The notes: generated by a model not told the origin, from the sequence alone. 64,000 nt of DNA from Enhydrobacter sp. (GCA_025808875.1 CP075528.1:3594473-3658472), one strand, 5' to 3'. Numbered from the stretch's first letter, positions 45,822 through 55,291 are shown. Translations and numbers: made by a program.

Positions 45822-46616
45822 TTACCGTCCGAGGGATTGGACCCAGCGCTCGAAGCGCTCGAACTCAACGCGCACCGGCTCGAAGGGATCCGTCGAGCGC
45901 GGCGGCGGCGATGGCGGAGCGGAACGCCGGGCGGCCCGCGGCGGTGCGGATTGCGGCGCGCCATCGTCGCGCAATCGCTCCAGCAGCGCGCGATCGACAG
46001 TTCCCGATTGTGGTAGGCCGCGCGATTGGCGGTAGTGCATCACCGCGCCCTGAGTCGTGCGGCCAACCACACCGTCGACTGGTCCGGCATTGAAGCCGAA
46101 GCCGTGCAGGCGGCGCTGCACCTCGCGCACGTCGTCGCGCGACAGCGGCCGTTGGGTGAGAGGGCTCTCCGCGGGAGACGGCCCCGCCGGGACATTTGCC
46201 TTGACGATTACCGGCGGTGGCCTTGGGGGTGCCGGCGACGCGGGCATGGCGACAGCCTCCGCGACCTGGGTGGGGGGCGGGGTCTTCCCGGGTATGGCGA
46301 CGAACTCGAAATAGGCGACCTCCGCCGCGACGAGCGCGGCTACCCCGCCTGCGAGGATCCAGCGAAACCGGCGGCGACGCACGCGGTCGTAGTCGGCAAG
46401 CGCGGCACGGCGCTGCTGCGCCGCCGCCAGCGGATCGGCCCCCGCGCGATGAACTGCGCGTTCGCCGAGCCCGCGCATCCGTCCCGCGAGCGAGCGGCGG
46501 AACGAATCGTCGTCCGGCCCGTCCAGCTGCCGATAGAGCTCGCGCGCGCTGCGCCGTCGTTCCGGCGGCGCCATGGCATCGGGCCTCGCGCCTGCGGCCG
46601 AAGTACGATCCGTCAT
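45822..46616 (-). CDS. Peptidoglycan-binding domain membrane protein
   Basis: 264 residues: a charged cytoplasmic N-terminus (about 1-84), one membrane helix (WILAGGVAALVAAEVAYFEF), a Pro-rich periplasmic linker, a PG_binding_1 domain (about 158-213: VREVQRRLHGFGFNAGPVDG, TTQGAVMHYRQSRGL) and an Arg/Pro-rich tail ending FERWVQSLG. It likely anchors the inner membrane to peptidoglycan. It converges on the M20 gene with a 1 bp gap. No partner suggests a specific role. Confidence 0.82.
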   Translation of the reverse strand: MTDRTSAAGARPDAMAPPERRRSARELYRQLDGPDDDSFRRSLAGRMRGLGERAVHRAGADPLAAAQQRRAALADYDRVRRRRFRWILAGGVAALVAAEVAYFEFVAIPGKTPPPTQVAEAVAMPASPAPPRPPPVIVKANVPAGPSPAESPLTQRPLSRDDVREVQRRLHGFGFNAGPVDGVVGRTTQGAVMHYRQSRGLPQSGTVDRALLERLRDDGAPQSAPPRAARRSAPPSPPPRSTDPFEPVRVEFERFERWVQSLGR

Positions 46617-46702
46617 CCTCGCCCCACCCGTTCGACGCCGAAGGTCACGTCGGATGGCGCCAGATTACGGGCGCGGCGGTGACTATTCTGGGACCACTGC
46701 GC

Positions 46703-47734
46703 CTATTGCACCGGCGAGCGGCCGAGCACCACGTCCTCGTAGACGTGCAACGAGGGCAAGCCGCCGGTATGCATGAACAACACCCTGGCACCCGGCTCGA
46801 AATGGCCCCGCCGCGCCAGGTCGATCAGGCCGGCCATGATCTTGCCGGTGTAGACGGGATCGAGCAGCACGCCCTCGGTGCGCGCGAGCATCTGCACCGC
46901 CTCGACCATCCTGGCATTGGGCACCGAGTATTTGGGTTGCCAGTAGCCGCCGAAACTCCTCACCGCGTCGCGCGGGATCGGCCCGATGCCGAGCAGGTCG
47001 GCCACCGCCTGCGCCTCCCTGTGCACGAGCGGCTCCTGGTCGGCGGGATCGCGGCTGACGCCGATGCCGATCAACGGGACGCGGATGTTGTTGCCCCAGA
47101 AGCCCGCGACCATGCCACCATGCGTACCCGAACTGCCCGAGCCGACGACGACGACGTCGAACGACACGCCCATGTCGAGCCATTGCTGCTGCATCTCCTG
47201 CACGCACGCGACATAGCCCAGTCCGCCGATGGCGTTCGAGCCGCCGCCCGGAATGACGTAGCCCTTGCGGCCACGCGAGGCGACGTCCTGCGCCACGCGC
47301 GACATGGCCGCCGCCATGTCGGAGCCCCCCGGCACCACCGTGATCGCCTCGACGCCCATCAGCTCGAACAGGAAATTGTTGCCGCCGGCCTCCTTCCGGT
47401 AGGACCCGGGCACGCGCTCCTCGATGACGAACCGGCACTTCATCCCCTCGCGCAGCGCGGCGGCGAGCGTGATGCGGCAATGGTTCGACTGCGGCGCACC
47501 GCAGGTGATCAGCGTGTCGGCGCCCTGCGCAAGCGCGTCACCAGCGAGAAACTCGAGCTTGCGCGTCTTGTTGCCGCCGGGGAACAGGCCAAGCATGTCG
47601 TCGCGCTTGATCCAGATTTCGGGCCCCTTCCCGCCCGGGCAGCCGGCGGCCAGCGCCCTGGTGAAATGAGGCAGGTACTCGATCGGCGTCGGTGCCGCCG
47701 TGTAGCGGCGGCGCGGAAAACGAGACAGATCCAT
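46703..47734 (-). CDS. PLP-dependent D-cysteine desulfhydrase family protein
   Basis: 343 residues, tryptophan-synthase-beta fold. The N-terminus RFPRRRYTAAPTPIEYLPHF and the PLP lysine in GGNKTRKLEFLAGDAL are shared by D-cysteine desulfhydrase and ACC deaminase. Then come ITCGAPQSNHCRITLAAA and the PLP phosphate loop GSGSSGTHGG. It is closer to DcyD in the KRDDM and GGSNAIGGLGYV blocks. D-cysteine desulfhydrase would yield pyruvate, ammonia and sulfide; ACC deaminase would yield 2-oxobutyrate. The ATG at 47734 fits the family start; the open frame upstream does not. Confidence 0.83.
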   Translation of the reverse strand: MDLSRFPRRRYTAAPTPIEYLPHFTRALAAGCPGGKGPEIWIKRDDMLGLFPGGNKTRKLEFLAGDALAQGADTLITCGAPQSNHCRITLAAALREGMKCRFVIEERVPGSYRKEAGGNNFLFELMGVEAITVVPGGSDMAAAMSRVAQDVASRGRKGYVIPGGGSNAIGGLGYVACVQEMQQQWLDMGVSFDVVVVGSGSSGTHGGMVAGFWGNNIRVPLIGIGVSRDPADQEPLVHREAQAVADLLGIGPIPRDAVRSFGGYWQPKYSVPNARMVEAVQMLARTEGVLLDPVYTGKIMAGLIDLARRGHFEPGARVLFMHTGGLPSLHVYEDVVLGRSPVQ

Positions 47735-47820
47735 GGGCGGGAGGGCCTCCGGGAAAGCCGCGGATGATGGCGAAGGGCTTTCGGCCCGGCAATTCAAATG
47801 CGCCCGATTGAGGGGGACGC

Positions 47821-47842
47821 GGCGACATGGCACCGTGTCGCC
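47821..47842. promoter_or_regulatory. Perfect 7 bp inverted repeat between divergent genes
   Basis: GGCGACA, eight bases, TGTCGCC, located in the 137 bp gap between the desulfhydrase and the alpha/beta hydrolase. It could be an operator or a leader hairpin of the hydrolase, 30 bp before its ATG. Nothing else in the gap stands out apart from the GGGGAGGA ribosome binding site of the hydrolase. Confidence 0.4.
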
Positions 47843-47871
47843 CACCGGGGCGACAGAAGGGGAGGAATGCC

Positions 47872-48654
47872 ATGCCGTTCTACGAAAGAGGCGCCGTTCG
47901 CATCCACTACGAGGAACGGGGTTCGGGCTTTCCCTTGCTGGTCATCCCCGGCGGTGGGCTGAACGCGACCATCGCCGGGCTCGACACGACACATCCCTTC
48001 AACGCGCTGAAGGAGTTCGCCGACGAGTTCCGCTGCATCAGCCTCGATTCGCGCAACGCCAAGGACGGCCAGTCGAGCGGCCCGCTCGAGGTCGACCGGC
48101 CATGGGACGCCTACACCGACGACCATCTCGGCCTGATGGACCATCTCGGCATCGGCCGGTTCCTGGTGCTGGGCTACTGCATCGGCGGGCCGTTCATCTG
48201 GAACATGATCCGGCGCGCGCCCGATCGCGTGGTTGCCGGCGTGCTGACCCAGCCGTCCGGTCATCGCCCCTCGGCGCCCGACCAGTTCTACCAGAACAAC
48301 ATCGCCAACTGGGGGCCTGCGCTGGTCGAGCGACGGCCCGACATCACGATGGAACAGGTGGATGCGTTCCTCACCAGCATGTACCGCAAGCGCGCTGACT
48401 TCGTGTTCACCGTGACGCGCGACTTCGTGAGGAGCTGCAAGACACCCGTTCTGATCCTGCCCGACGACATCCCGCCCCATCCCTACGAGGTGGCGATGGA
48501 ATCGGCGATGCTGGCGCCCTATGCGCAGGTCAGCCTGTATCCCTGGAAGGACACGCCGGAGAAGATTCCGCTCGCGGTGCGCCACATCAGGACGTTCCTG
48601 CGGGCCAACCGGCCGGCGGCGGCGGCGAACGAGCGGCGCGCGGCGGCGGAGTGA
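47872..48654 (+). CDS. Alpha/beta hydrolase with a cysteine nucleophile
   Basis: 260 residues, alpha/beta-hydrolase fold: oxyanion region LLVIPGGGLNATI, then the nucleophile elbow GYCIGG with Cys103 where lipases and esterases have Ser. Asp is present in ILPDDIPPHPYE and a His follows. A Cys nucleophile is best known from dienelactone hydrolases, but the overall sequence is of the general hydrolase type. The ATG at 47872 has GGGGAGGA at good spacing. It is divergent from the desulfhydrase gene. Confidence 0.82.
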   Translation: MPFYERGAVRIHYEERGSGFPLLVIPGGGLNATIAGLDTTHPFNALKEFADEFRCISLDSRNAKDGQSSGPLEVDRPWDAYTDDHLGLMDHLGIGRFLVLGYCIGGPFIWNMIRRAPDRVVAGVLTQPSGHRPSAPDQFYQNNIANWGPALVERRPDITMEQVDAFLTSMYRKRADFVFTVTRDFVRSCKTPVLILPDDIPPHPYEVAMESAMLAPYAQVSLYPWKDTPEKIPLAVRHIRTFLRANRPAAAANERRAAAE

Positions 48655-48669
48655 GCCGCCACCGGTCGG

Positions 48670-49152
48670 TCAGGCCGCCGACTTGATGGCGACGTCGCGG
48701 CTGCGGGTGCCGCGGAACATCACCGCCTCGCGCTCCGGATCGGTCCAGGGCGAGTTGTCCTGATAAGGCGCCTTCGCGGCCAGCTGCTCCTGCTCGTTGA
48801 CTTTCTGTAACCACGCCCGCGCTTCGTGCAGGGAACGGAACAGGTCGACCGGACGTTCGCCCTGGGTCGCCTTGAAGGCGCGCGCGAATTCGCCACGCTT
48901 GGGATCGACGAGAAAGGCGACGGGACCGCGCCTGGCCTGCGGGCCGCCGCGCAGCAAAGCGGCGATGTTCTCGATCTGCTGCTGCGTGAACTCGCCCGTC
49001 GCCCACGAAACGTCGACGAGCTTGGCGAACTCCGGCACCTGGGCGTCGAAGAGTTTCTGGGCGGCGCCGCGCATTTCGTCCGGGCCGATCTTGCCGCGGG
49101 CGACGATCGTCACCAGCCGATGCAGCCGCGAGATCTCCATGTAGATGGGCAT
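48670..49152 (-). CDS. Conserved hypothetical protein, SpoIIAA/STAS-like
   Basis: 160 residues, soluble. The first 120 look like a SpoIIAA/STAS-like fold: MEISRLHRLVTIVARGKIGP, LVDVSWATGEFT and a helix ending HEARAWLQK. The acidic/basic tail to AIKSAA is unique. Function unknown. The ATG at 49152 is chosen because GGAGAG lies seven bases before it; a frame ten residues longer has no such site. It stands alone between the alpha/beta hydrolase and an acyl-CoA synthetase. Confidence 0.6.
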   Translation of the reverse strand: MPIYMEISRLHRLVTIVARGKIGPDEMRGAAQKLFDAQVPEFAKLVDVSWATGEFTQQQIENIAALLRGGPQARRGPVAFLVDPKRGEFARAFKATQGERPVDLFRSLHEARAWLQKVNEQEQLAAKAPYQDNSPWTDPEREAVMFRGTRSRDVAIKSAA

Positions 49153-49239
49153 GGCTACGCTCTCCGTACCTGACCATACCATGCCGCAGACATACCGCTG
49201 AGAAGGGAATGCTTCAGTGGCGATGCCAGTTTCCGCCGT

Positions 49240-50913
49240 TCAAGCGGTCTTCTGCACCTTCAGGCCGAGCTTGCCGATCGTCTGCTCGCGCATGACGAAC
49301 TTCTGGATCTTACCGGTGATGGTCATCGGGAAGGCGTCGACGAACTCGATGTAACGCGGGATCTTGTAGTGGGCGATCTGGCCCCTGCAGAACTCTCGAA
49401 TCTCGTCCGCCGTCGCCGCCTGGCCGTCGCGCAACTTGATCCAGGCACAGATCTCCTCGCCGTACTTCGGATCGGGCACGCCGATCACCTGCACGTCCTG
49501 CACCTTGGGGTGCCTGTAGAGGAACTCCTCGATCTCGCGCGGATAGACGTTCTCGCCGCCACGGATCACCATGTCCTTGAGCCGGCCGACGATGTTGACG
49601 TAGCCCTGCTCATCCATGGTCGCGAGGTCGCCGGTGTGCATCCAGCCGCCCTCGTCGATCGCTTCGCGCGTCTTGTCCTCGTCGTTCCAGTAGCCCTTCA
49701 TCACCGAGTAGCCACGGGTACAGAACTCGCCGGTCGTGCCGCGCGGCACCGCATTGCCCTCGCTGTCGACGATCTTGATCTCGATGTGGGGCAGTACCTG
49801 GCCCACCGTCGAGACGCGGCGCTCGACCGGATCGTCGGTGGCGCACTGCGTGGAGACCGGCGAGGTTTCGGTCATGCCGTAGGCGATGGTGACTTCGTGC
49901 ATGTTCATCTGGCTCTGTACGCGCTTCATCACCTCGATCGGACACGGCGAGCCCGCCATGATGCCGGTGCGCAGGCTCTTGAGGTCGAATTTCGCGAACT
50001 CGGGATGGTCGAGCTGGGCGATGAACATCGTCGGCACGCCATAGAGCGCCGTGCAGCGCTCCTCCGACACCGCCTGCAGGGTGGCCAGCGGGTCGAACGC
50101 TTCGGCCGGATAGACCATGGTCGCGCCGTGAGTCAGGCAGCCGAGATTGCCCATCACCATGCCGAAGCAGTGGTAGAGCGGCACCGGGATGCAGAGCCGG
50201 TCGTCGGGTCCGAGCTTCAGGCCCTCGCCGACGAAATAGCCGTTGTTCAGGATGTTGTGGTGGCTGAGCGTGGCGCCCTTGGGAAAGCCGGTCGTGCCCG
50301 ACGTGAACTGGATGTTGATGGCGTCGTCGAACTGCAGCTTGCCGGCAAGCTCGGCGAGCCTGACGCGCTCGGCATTGCCGCCGGCCGTCGCCACGTCGTC
50401 GAAGTTCAGCATGCCCGGGGTCTTCTCCCTGCCGAGCCGGATGACGTGCCTGAGGTGCGGCAGCTTCTTCTCCTTGACCAGGTCGCCGACGATCTCGAGA
50501 TAGTTCGAAGTCTTGAGCGCCGGCGCCAGGACCAGCGCCTTGCACTCGACCTTGTTCATGGCGTACTCGAGCTCGGCGCGCCGGTAGGCCGGGTTGACGT
50601 TGACCAGCACAAGCCCGGCCTTGGCGGTGGCGAATTGGGTCAGTGTCCATTCGTGGTTGTTGGGCGACCAGATGCCGACGCGGTCGCCGCGCTCGAGCCC
50701 CAGTGACATCAGGCCCGCCGCCAGATCGTCGACCCGCCGCCCGAGCTCGCGCCACGTCCAACGCACGTTCTGGTGCCTGACGACCAGCGCCTCGCGATCG
50801 CGGAACTTTTCGACCTGCCGGTCGAAGAACAGGCCGATCGTCTCGCCGATCAGCTTCTTGTCGGAGACGCCGTGGTCATAAGAGATTCGAGGGACAGGCT
50901 GAGCAGAGGTCAT
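49240..50913 (-). CDS. Fatty-acyl-CoA synthetase-like AMP-binding protein
   Basis: 557 residues of the ANL family, close in layout to medium/long-chain acyl-CoA synthetases. Motifs: [70 protein letters not shown] and [12 protein letters not shown] with the catalytic Lys. All active-site features are intact. It is monocistronic and diverges from the PhzF gene across 36 bp. Confidence 0.9.
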   Translation of the reverse strand: MTSAQPVPRISYDHGVSDKKLIGETIGLFFDRQVEKFRDREALVVRHQNVRWTWRELGRRVDDLAAGLMSLGLERGDRVGIWSPNNHEWTLTQFATAKAGLVLVNVNPAYRRAELEYAMNKVECKALVLAPALKTSNYLEIVGDLVKEKKLPHLRHVIRLGREKTPGMLNFDDVATAGGNAERVRLAELAGKLQFDDAINIQFTSGTTGFPKGATLSHHNILNNGYFVGEGLKLGPDDRLCIPVPLYHCFGMVMGNLGCLTHGATMVYPAEAFDPLATLQAVSEERCTALYGVPTMFIAQLDHPEFAKFDLKSLRTGIMAGSPCPIEVMKRVQSQMNMHEVTIAYGMTETSPVSTQCATDDPVERRVSTVGQVLPHIEIKIVDSEGNAVPRGTTGEFCTRGYSVMKGYWNDEDKTREAIDEGGWMHTGDLATMDEQGYVNIVGRLKDMVIRGGENVYPREIEEFLYRHPKVQDVQVIGVPDPKYGEEICAWIKLRDGQAATADEIREFCRGQIAHYKIPRYIEFVDAFPMTITGKIQKFVMREQTIGKLGLKVQKTA

Positions 50914-50949
50914 GCGGCGAGATTACCGCCCCGTGGCAGATTTGGAATC

Positions 50950-51834
50950 ATGAAACTCGCCTTCGAGACCGTCGACGTCTTCACCGACCGGAAGTTCGGA
51001 GGCAATCCGCTGGCCGTCATCCCCGACGCGCGCGGCCTCTCGTCCGGGCAGATGCAGGCCATCGCCGCCGAGTTCAACCTCGCCGAGACGACCTTCGTCC
51101 TGCCGCCGAGGGATCCAAGGCATACAGCGGAAGTGCGCATCTTCACGCCCAAGGCCGAGATGCCGTTCGCCGGCCATCCCAACGTCGGGACGGCCTTCGT
51201 GCTGGCCCGCATGGGCCGGGTGACCGGCGACTCCCTGGTCTTCGAGGAGCAGGCGGGGCTGGTGCCGATGGACTTGCGCCGCGAGGGCGGCGCCGTGGTG
51301 GCGGCGCGCCTCGCCGCTCCGCAGCCTCTCACGCTCGGCGAATTGATCGCGCCCGAGATCGTGGCGGCCGCGGTCGGGCTCGGACCGGGCGACGTCATCG
51401 GCCAGCCGGTGATCGCCTCGACCGGCAATAACTTCCTGTTCGCCGAGGTGGCGTCGCGGGCAGCGTTGAAGGCGGCGACCTACATCATGGACGTCTTCGT
51501 CAAGCACCTGCCGATGAACCGCACGGTCGGAGTGCATCTCCACGTCGCCGCCGAGGAGCACGGTGTCGAGATCCAGACCCGCATGTTCGCACCGCTCTAT
51601 GGCGTGCCCGAGGATCCCGCGACCGGCAGCGCGAACATCTCCCTGATCGGCCTGCTGGCGCATCGCGACTCCCGGCCCGACCTCACGCTCTCGACGACCA
51701 TCGGCCAGGGCTTCGACATGGGCCGGCCCAGCATCCTGGAAGCCTCGGCCGTGAAGAAGGCGGGCAAGGTCGTCACCACCTACATCGGCGGCAGGTGCGT
51801 GCCCATGCTCAAGGGCACGATCGAACTCGGCTAG
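50950..51834 (+). CDS. PhzF family isomerase-like protein
   Basis: 294 residues, diaminopimelate-epimerase-like fold. The hallmark blocks are DVFTDRKFGGNPLAVI, AAEFNLAETTFVL with the catalytic Glu, FTPKAEMPFAGHPNVGTAFV and EDPATGSANISLIGLL. PhzF itself isomerises a phenazine precursor, but most family members are in organisms without phenazines and are of unknown role. No other phenazine gene is present. Its stop interlocks with that of the convergent membrane protein gene (CTAG shared). Confidence 0.88.
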   Translation: MKLAFETVDVFTDRKFGGNPLAVIPDARGLSSGQMQAIAAEFNLAETTFVLPPRDPRHTAEVRIFTPKAEMPFAGHPNVGTAFVLARMGRVTGDSLVFEEQAGLVPMDLRREGGAVVAARLAAPQPLTLGELIAPEIVAAAVGLGPGDVIGQPVIASTGNNFLFAEVASRAALKAATYIMDVFVKHLPMNRTVGVHLHVAAEEHGVEIQTRMFAPLYGVPEDPATGSANISLIGLLAHRDSRPDLTLSTTIGQGFDMGRPSILEASAVKKAGKVVTTYIGGRCVPMLKGTIELG

Positions 51835-52316
51835 GACGAGAGCGACACGAAGGGCAGGACGGTGCCCGCGACCAGCACGGCCACGATGGCTGCGGCGCCG
51901 ACATCGGGCGAGACGCCCCCTTGCAGGCCGGGAAAGCGGGCCCACGCCGCGTAGGCGGCCAACGCCAGCGGCACGACGAAGGGCACCACGATCGTCCAGT
52001 TCATCTTCTCGGCGTTGAGCATGATGCCGATGCAGGCGGCGAGCGCCGACAACGGCACCAGCACGACCAGCGAGGCCGTCGCCCAGGCCGGCACCGCGCC
52101 CAGCGGTCGCGCCAGCAGCAACGCGACGGCGAGCGCGATCCACAGCAGCACGGCCGCCACGGCGGCATAGGCCGCCGCAAGGCCGTTGCCGGCAGGATCG
52201 CTGCTGCGCAGACTCACGAGGTTCATCGCCAGTCCGGCATAGAGAAACAGCGCCAGCACCATCACGACGGCGAAGCCGTAGGGAAAGCCGCCGCCGGTCG
52301 TCGTCGTTTCGCTCAT
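51831..52316 (-). CDS. Hypothetical integral membrane protein
   Basis: 161 residues with about five hydrophobic helices (for example FAVVMVLALFLYAGLAM and NGLAAAYAAVAAVLLWIALA) and short loops. No family is recognised and no catalytic residue is evident. It lies downstream of the Lrp gene in the same direction, 59 bp away, so it might be co-transcribed. Confidence 0.65.
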   Translation of the reverse strand: MSETTTTGGGFPYGFAVVMVLALFLYAGLAMNLVSLRSSDPAGNGLAAAYAAVAAVLLWIALAVALLLARPLGAVPAWATASLVVLVPLSALAACIGIMLNAEKMNWTIVVPFVVPLALAAYAAWARFPGLQGGVSPDVGAAAIVAVLVAGTVLPFVSLSS

Positions 52317-52375
52317 GTCTGGCCGCTCCTGTCCTGCCCTTCCGGTTGCCGCACTCCTCCCGAAGCGCCGCGAGT

Positions 52376-52849
52376 CTAGCGCTGCGCCGTGTCCATAGGT
52401 AGCGCCGTTGCCTGCTTGACGGTACGCAAGGCGAAGGAACTCCTGATCTGGGCGATGCCGGCAATCTTGGTGAAGTCCATGACAAAGCGCTCGTAGGCCT
52501 CGAGGTCGGGCACGACGATGCGCAGCAGATAGTCGCTGTCGCCGGTCATCAGATAGCACTCCATCACCTCGGGACGCGCCGCCGCCGCACGCTCGAATTC
52601 CTTCAGCGCTTTCTCGACCTGGGTCGAGAGCGACACCGACATGAAGACGTTGACGCCGAGTCCGACCGCCTTGGCATCGAGCAGGGCGGCGTAGCCGCGA
52701 ATGACGCCCGCCTCCTCCAGGGCCTTGACCCGCCGCCAGCACGGCGACGAGGACAGGCCAACCTTGTCGGCGAGTTCGGTGTTGGAGAGACGCCCCTCCT
52801 GCTGGAGGCGCTGAAGGATGCGCCGATCTATATCGTCCAGGGAGATCAT
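52376..52849 (-). CDS. Lrp/AsnC family transcriptional regulator (MdeR-like)
   Basis: 157 residues. N-terminal helix-turn-helix (LDDIDRRILQRLQQEGRLSN and LADKVGLSSSPCWRRVKALE) and C-terminal RAM/AsnC ligand domain (VMECYLMTGDSDYLLRIVV). It diverges from a homodimeric 2-oxoacid dehydrogenase gene, the same arrangement as mdeR/mdeB of Pseudomonas putida methionine catabolism. It probably binds an amino acid or 2-oxoacid and the palindrome at 52875-52893. Confidence 0.9.
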   Translation of the reverse strand: MISLDDIDRRILQRLQQEGRLSNTELADKVGLSSSPCWRRVKALEEAGVIRGYAALLDAKAVGLGVNVFMSVSLSTQVEKALKEFERAAAARPEVMECYLMTGDSDYLLRIVVPDLEAYERFVMDFTKIAGIAQIRSSFALRTVKQATALPMDTAQR

Positions 52850-52874
52850 TGCTTAAAGTCCATCATTCGCGGCA

Positions 52875-52893
52875 AAATGTACCTTATACATTT
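52875..52893. promoter_or_regulatory. Perfect 7-5-7 palindrome, candidate Lrp operator
   Basis: AAATGTA, CCTTA, TACATTT. It is AT-rich in a GC-rich region and lies 26 bp from the Lrp start and 50 bp from the dehydrogenase start. Size and symmetry suit an Lrp/AsnC dimer. It could serve both genes. Confidence 0.65.
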
Positions 52894-52942
52894 GGATTCC
52901 AGGCCGGAACGCAAGGATTTTCCCGCAAGGTGGGAGTATCCG

Positions 52943-55291
52943 ATGTCGATGACCACGCTCGCTCCCGTCCAGCGGCTCAGGTACCTGCGCGAACTGGAGC
53001 GCAAGATCCTCTGGCTCTCGTCGTGGACCATCCACCACGCCAACCACGTGCGGCCAAATCGCGACGGCCTCAAGGTCGGTGGCCACCAGGCCTCCTGCGC
53101 CTCGTTGGCGACAGTGATGACGGCACTCTATTTCTCGGTGCTGGAGGCCGAGGACCGGGTGGCGGTGAAGCCCCACGCTTCCCCGGTGTTCCACGCGATC
53201 CAGTACCTGTTCGGCCGCCAGACGCAGGCCAAGCTCGAACGCTTCCGCGGGCTGGGTGGAGCGCAGAGCTACCCGTCGCGCACCAAGGACGTCGACGATG
53301 TCGATTTCTCGACGGGATCGGTCGGGCTCGGCGTCGCCATGACGCTGTTCTCTTCGCTCGTGCAGGACTACGTGCGCCTGAAGAAGCTCGCGCCGGCCGA
53401 TCGTCCCGGCGGCCGCATGGTGGCGCTGGTCGGCGACGCCGAGCTCGACGAAGGCAACGTCTTCGAGGCTTTGCTGGAAGGCTGGAAGCACGATGTCCGC
53501 AACCTGTGGTGGGTGATCGACTACAATCGCCAGAGCCTCGACGGCGTGGTCAACGACCGGTTGTTCGGCCGCATCGGCGAGATGTTCGAACTGGTCGGCT
53601 GGCGCGTCGTCACGCTGAAGTACGGCAAGCTCCTGGAGACGGCCTTCGCCCAGCCCGACGGCGGACACCTGCGCGACTGGATCGACGCCTGCCCCAACTC
53701 GCTCTATTCCGCGCTCGTCTTCAAGGGCGGCGCGGGCTGGCGCGAGGCGCTGACCCGCGACCTCAATCAGTATCCCGGCATCCGCCGCATCCTCGATCGG
53801 CACGACGATGCCTCGCTGCATCGACTCATGACCAACCTCGCCGGTCACGACATGCAGGCCGTGCTCGATGCCTTCGAAAGCGTTGCCGACGATCGGCCGA
53901 CCTGCTTCATCGCCTACACCATCAAGGGCCAGGGCCTTCCCTTCGCGGGCCACAAGGACAACCACTCGGGCCTGATGACTCCGGACCAAATGGCGGGCTT
54001 CAAGAAGGGCATGGGCATCGAGGATGGACGCGAATGGGAGAAGTTCGCGGGTCTCGCCGTGCCGGCCGCGGAGCTGCAGGCCTTCATCGACCACGTGCCG
54101 TTCAACGCCCGAGGACGCCGCCGCACCGAAGCCCCAACCGTCGCCATCCCTGCCGCCCTGCCCAAGCCTGGCGACCGCAGGGCCAGCACCCAGGAAGGGT
54201 TCGGCAAGATCCTGAACGCCATCGCCTCCGAGGACAGCGAGCTCGCCCGCCACATCGTCACCACGTCGCCGGACGTCTCGGTCTCGACCAATCTCGGCGC
54301 CTGGATCAACCGGCGCGGCCTGTTCGGCCACACCGAGGCGGAGGACGTGTTTCGGGAGCTCAAGGTCGTGTCGGCGCAGCTCTGGCGCAAGACGCCGCGC
54401 GGCCAACATGTCGAGCTCGGCATCGCCGAGAACAACCTCTTCCTGCAGCTCGCGGCGCTGGGCTTGAGCCACGAGCTGTTCGACACCCGGCTGCTGCCGA
54501 TCGGCACGCTCTACGATCCCTTCATCGCGCGCGGCCTCGATGCGCTGAACTACGCCTGCTACCAGGACGCGCGCTTCATGCTGGTGGCGACTCCGTCGGG
54601 CGTCACCTTGGCCCCCGAGGGCGGCGCACACCAGAGCATTCACACGCCCCTCGTCGGCATCGGCCAGCCGGGCCTCCTGTCCTACGAGCCGGCCTTCGTC
54701 GACGAGCTGGCGGTGCTGATGCGCTTCGGCCTCGAACACATGCAGGCCTCGACGGGCTCGTCGATCTATCTCAGGCTTTCCACGCGTTCGCTCGTCCAGC
54801 CCGACCGGCACCTCACACCTGCGCAGGACGCCGACATCGTGTCGGGCGGCTATTGGTACGCGCCGCCCGAGTCCGGCGGCGACGTCGCCATCGTCAGCAT
54901 GGGCGCCGTCACACCCGAGGCAATCGCCGCGCACGAGGGCGTGGCGCGCGATTTCGCCGGCGCGGGCCTGCTGGTGCTGACCTCGCCTGACCGTCTGCAT
55001 GCCGACTGGCTGACGGCGCAGCGCGAGCGTGGCCGCACGGCCGGCATCGTCGACCGCCGACCCAGCCCGATCGAGCGCCTGCTCGCGCCCCTGTCGCGCG
55101 ATGCACGACTGGTCACCGTGCTCGACGGTCATCCGCTGGCGCTCTCCTGGCTGGGCTCGGTGCGCGGCCACCGCGTCGTGCCACTCGGCATCGAGAGCTT
55201 CGGCCAGTCGGGCGACATTCCCGACCTCTATCGCGCCTACCGGCTCGATGCCGCCGCCATCGTCGACGCCGTCGCCCGCTCGCTGGACTGA
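52943..55291 (+). CDS. Homodimeric 2-oxoacid dehydrogenase E1-like (transketolase family, MdeB/AceE-like)
   Basis: 782 residues, three thiamine-diphosphate-type domains. The first has the cofactor-binding sequence VGDAELDEGNVFEALLEGW ending with Asn in VIDYNRQ; the second has HVELGIAENNLFLQLAALGL with the Glu that activates the cofactor; a transketolase-C domain closes it. It is about 100 residues shorter than pyruvate dehydrogenase AceE and matches MdeB, a 2-oxobutyrate dehydrogenase E1 of methionine catabolism. No lipoyl E2 or E3 gene lies nearby. The ATG at 52943 follows GGGAG six bases away. An upstream extension would run into the palindrome. Confidence 0.85.
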   Translation: MSMTTLAPVQRLRYLRELERKILWLSSWTIHHANHVRPNRDGLKVGGHQASCASLATVMTALYFSVLEAEDRVAVKPHASPVFHAIQYLFGRQTQAKLERFRGLGGAQSYPSRTKDVDDVDFSTGSVGLGVAMTLFSSLVQDYVRLKKLAPADRPGGRMVALVGDAELDEGNVFEALLEGWKHDVRNLWWVIDYNRQSLDGVVNDRLFGRIGEMFELVGWRVVTLKYGKLLETAFAQPDGGHLRDWIDACPNSLYSALVFKGGAGWREALTRDLNQYPGIRRILDRHDDASLHRLMTNLAGHDMQAVLDAFESVADDRPTCFIAYTIKGQGLPFAGHKDNHSGLMTPDQMAGFKKGMGIEDGREWEKFAGLAVPAAELQAFIDHVPFNARGRRRTEAPTVAIPAALPKPGDRRASTQEGFGKILNAIASEDSELARHIVTTSPDVSVSTNLGAWINRRGLFGHTEAEDVFRELKVVSAQLWRKTPRGQHVELGIAENNLFLQLAALGLSHELFDTRLLPIGTLYDPFIARGLDALNYACYQDARFMLVATPSGVTLAPEGGAHQSIHTPLVGIGQPGLLSYEPAFVDELAVLMRFGLEHMQASTGSSIYLRLSTRSLVQPDRHLTPAQDADIVSGGYWYAPPESGGDVAIVSMGAVTPEAIAAHEGVARDFAGAGLLVLTSPDRLHADWLTAQRERGRTAGIVDRRPSPIERLLAPLSRDARLVTVLDGHPLALSWLGSVRGHRVVPLGIESFGQSGDIPDLYRAYRLDAAAIVDAVARSLD

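Noticed and set aside
46703..47734. Calling the PLP enzyme an ACC deaminase
   Set aside because: The N-terminus is shared, but the KRDD block and the GGSNAIGGLGYV region fit D-cysteine desulfhydrases better. The choice remains open to assay.
47735..47871. A tRNA or other RNA gene in the gap before the alpha/beta hydrolase
   Set aside because: No cloverleaf or T-loop sequence can be drawn; only a short inverted repeat is present. No tRNA was found in any other gap either.
50950..51834. A phenazine biosynthesis locus around the PhzF gene
   Set aside because: No other phz gene is present; PhzF-like proteins are widespread without phenazines.
52943..55291. Naming the E1-like protein transketolase or aceE
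   Set aside because: Domain order and the GDAELDEGN loop fit homodimeric 2-oxoacid dehydrogenases; it is too short for a typical AceE and the Lrp context fits MdeB.
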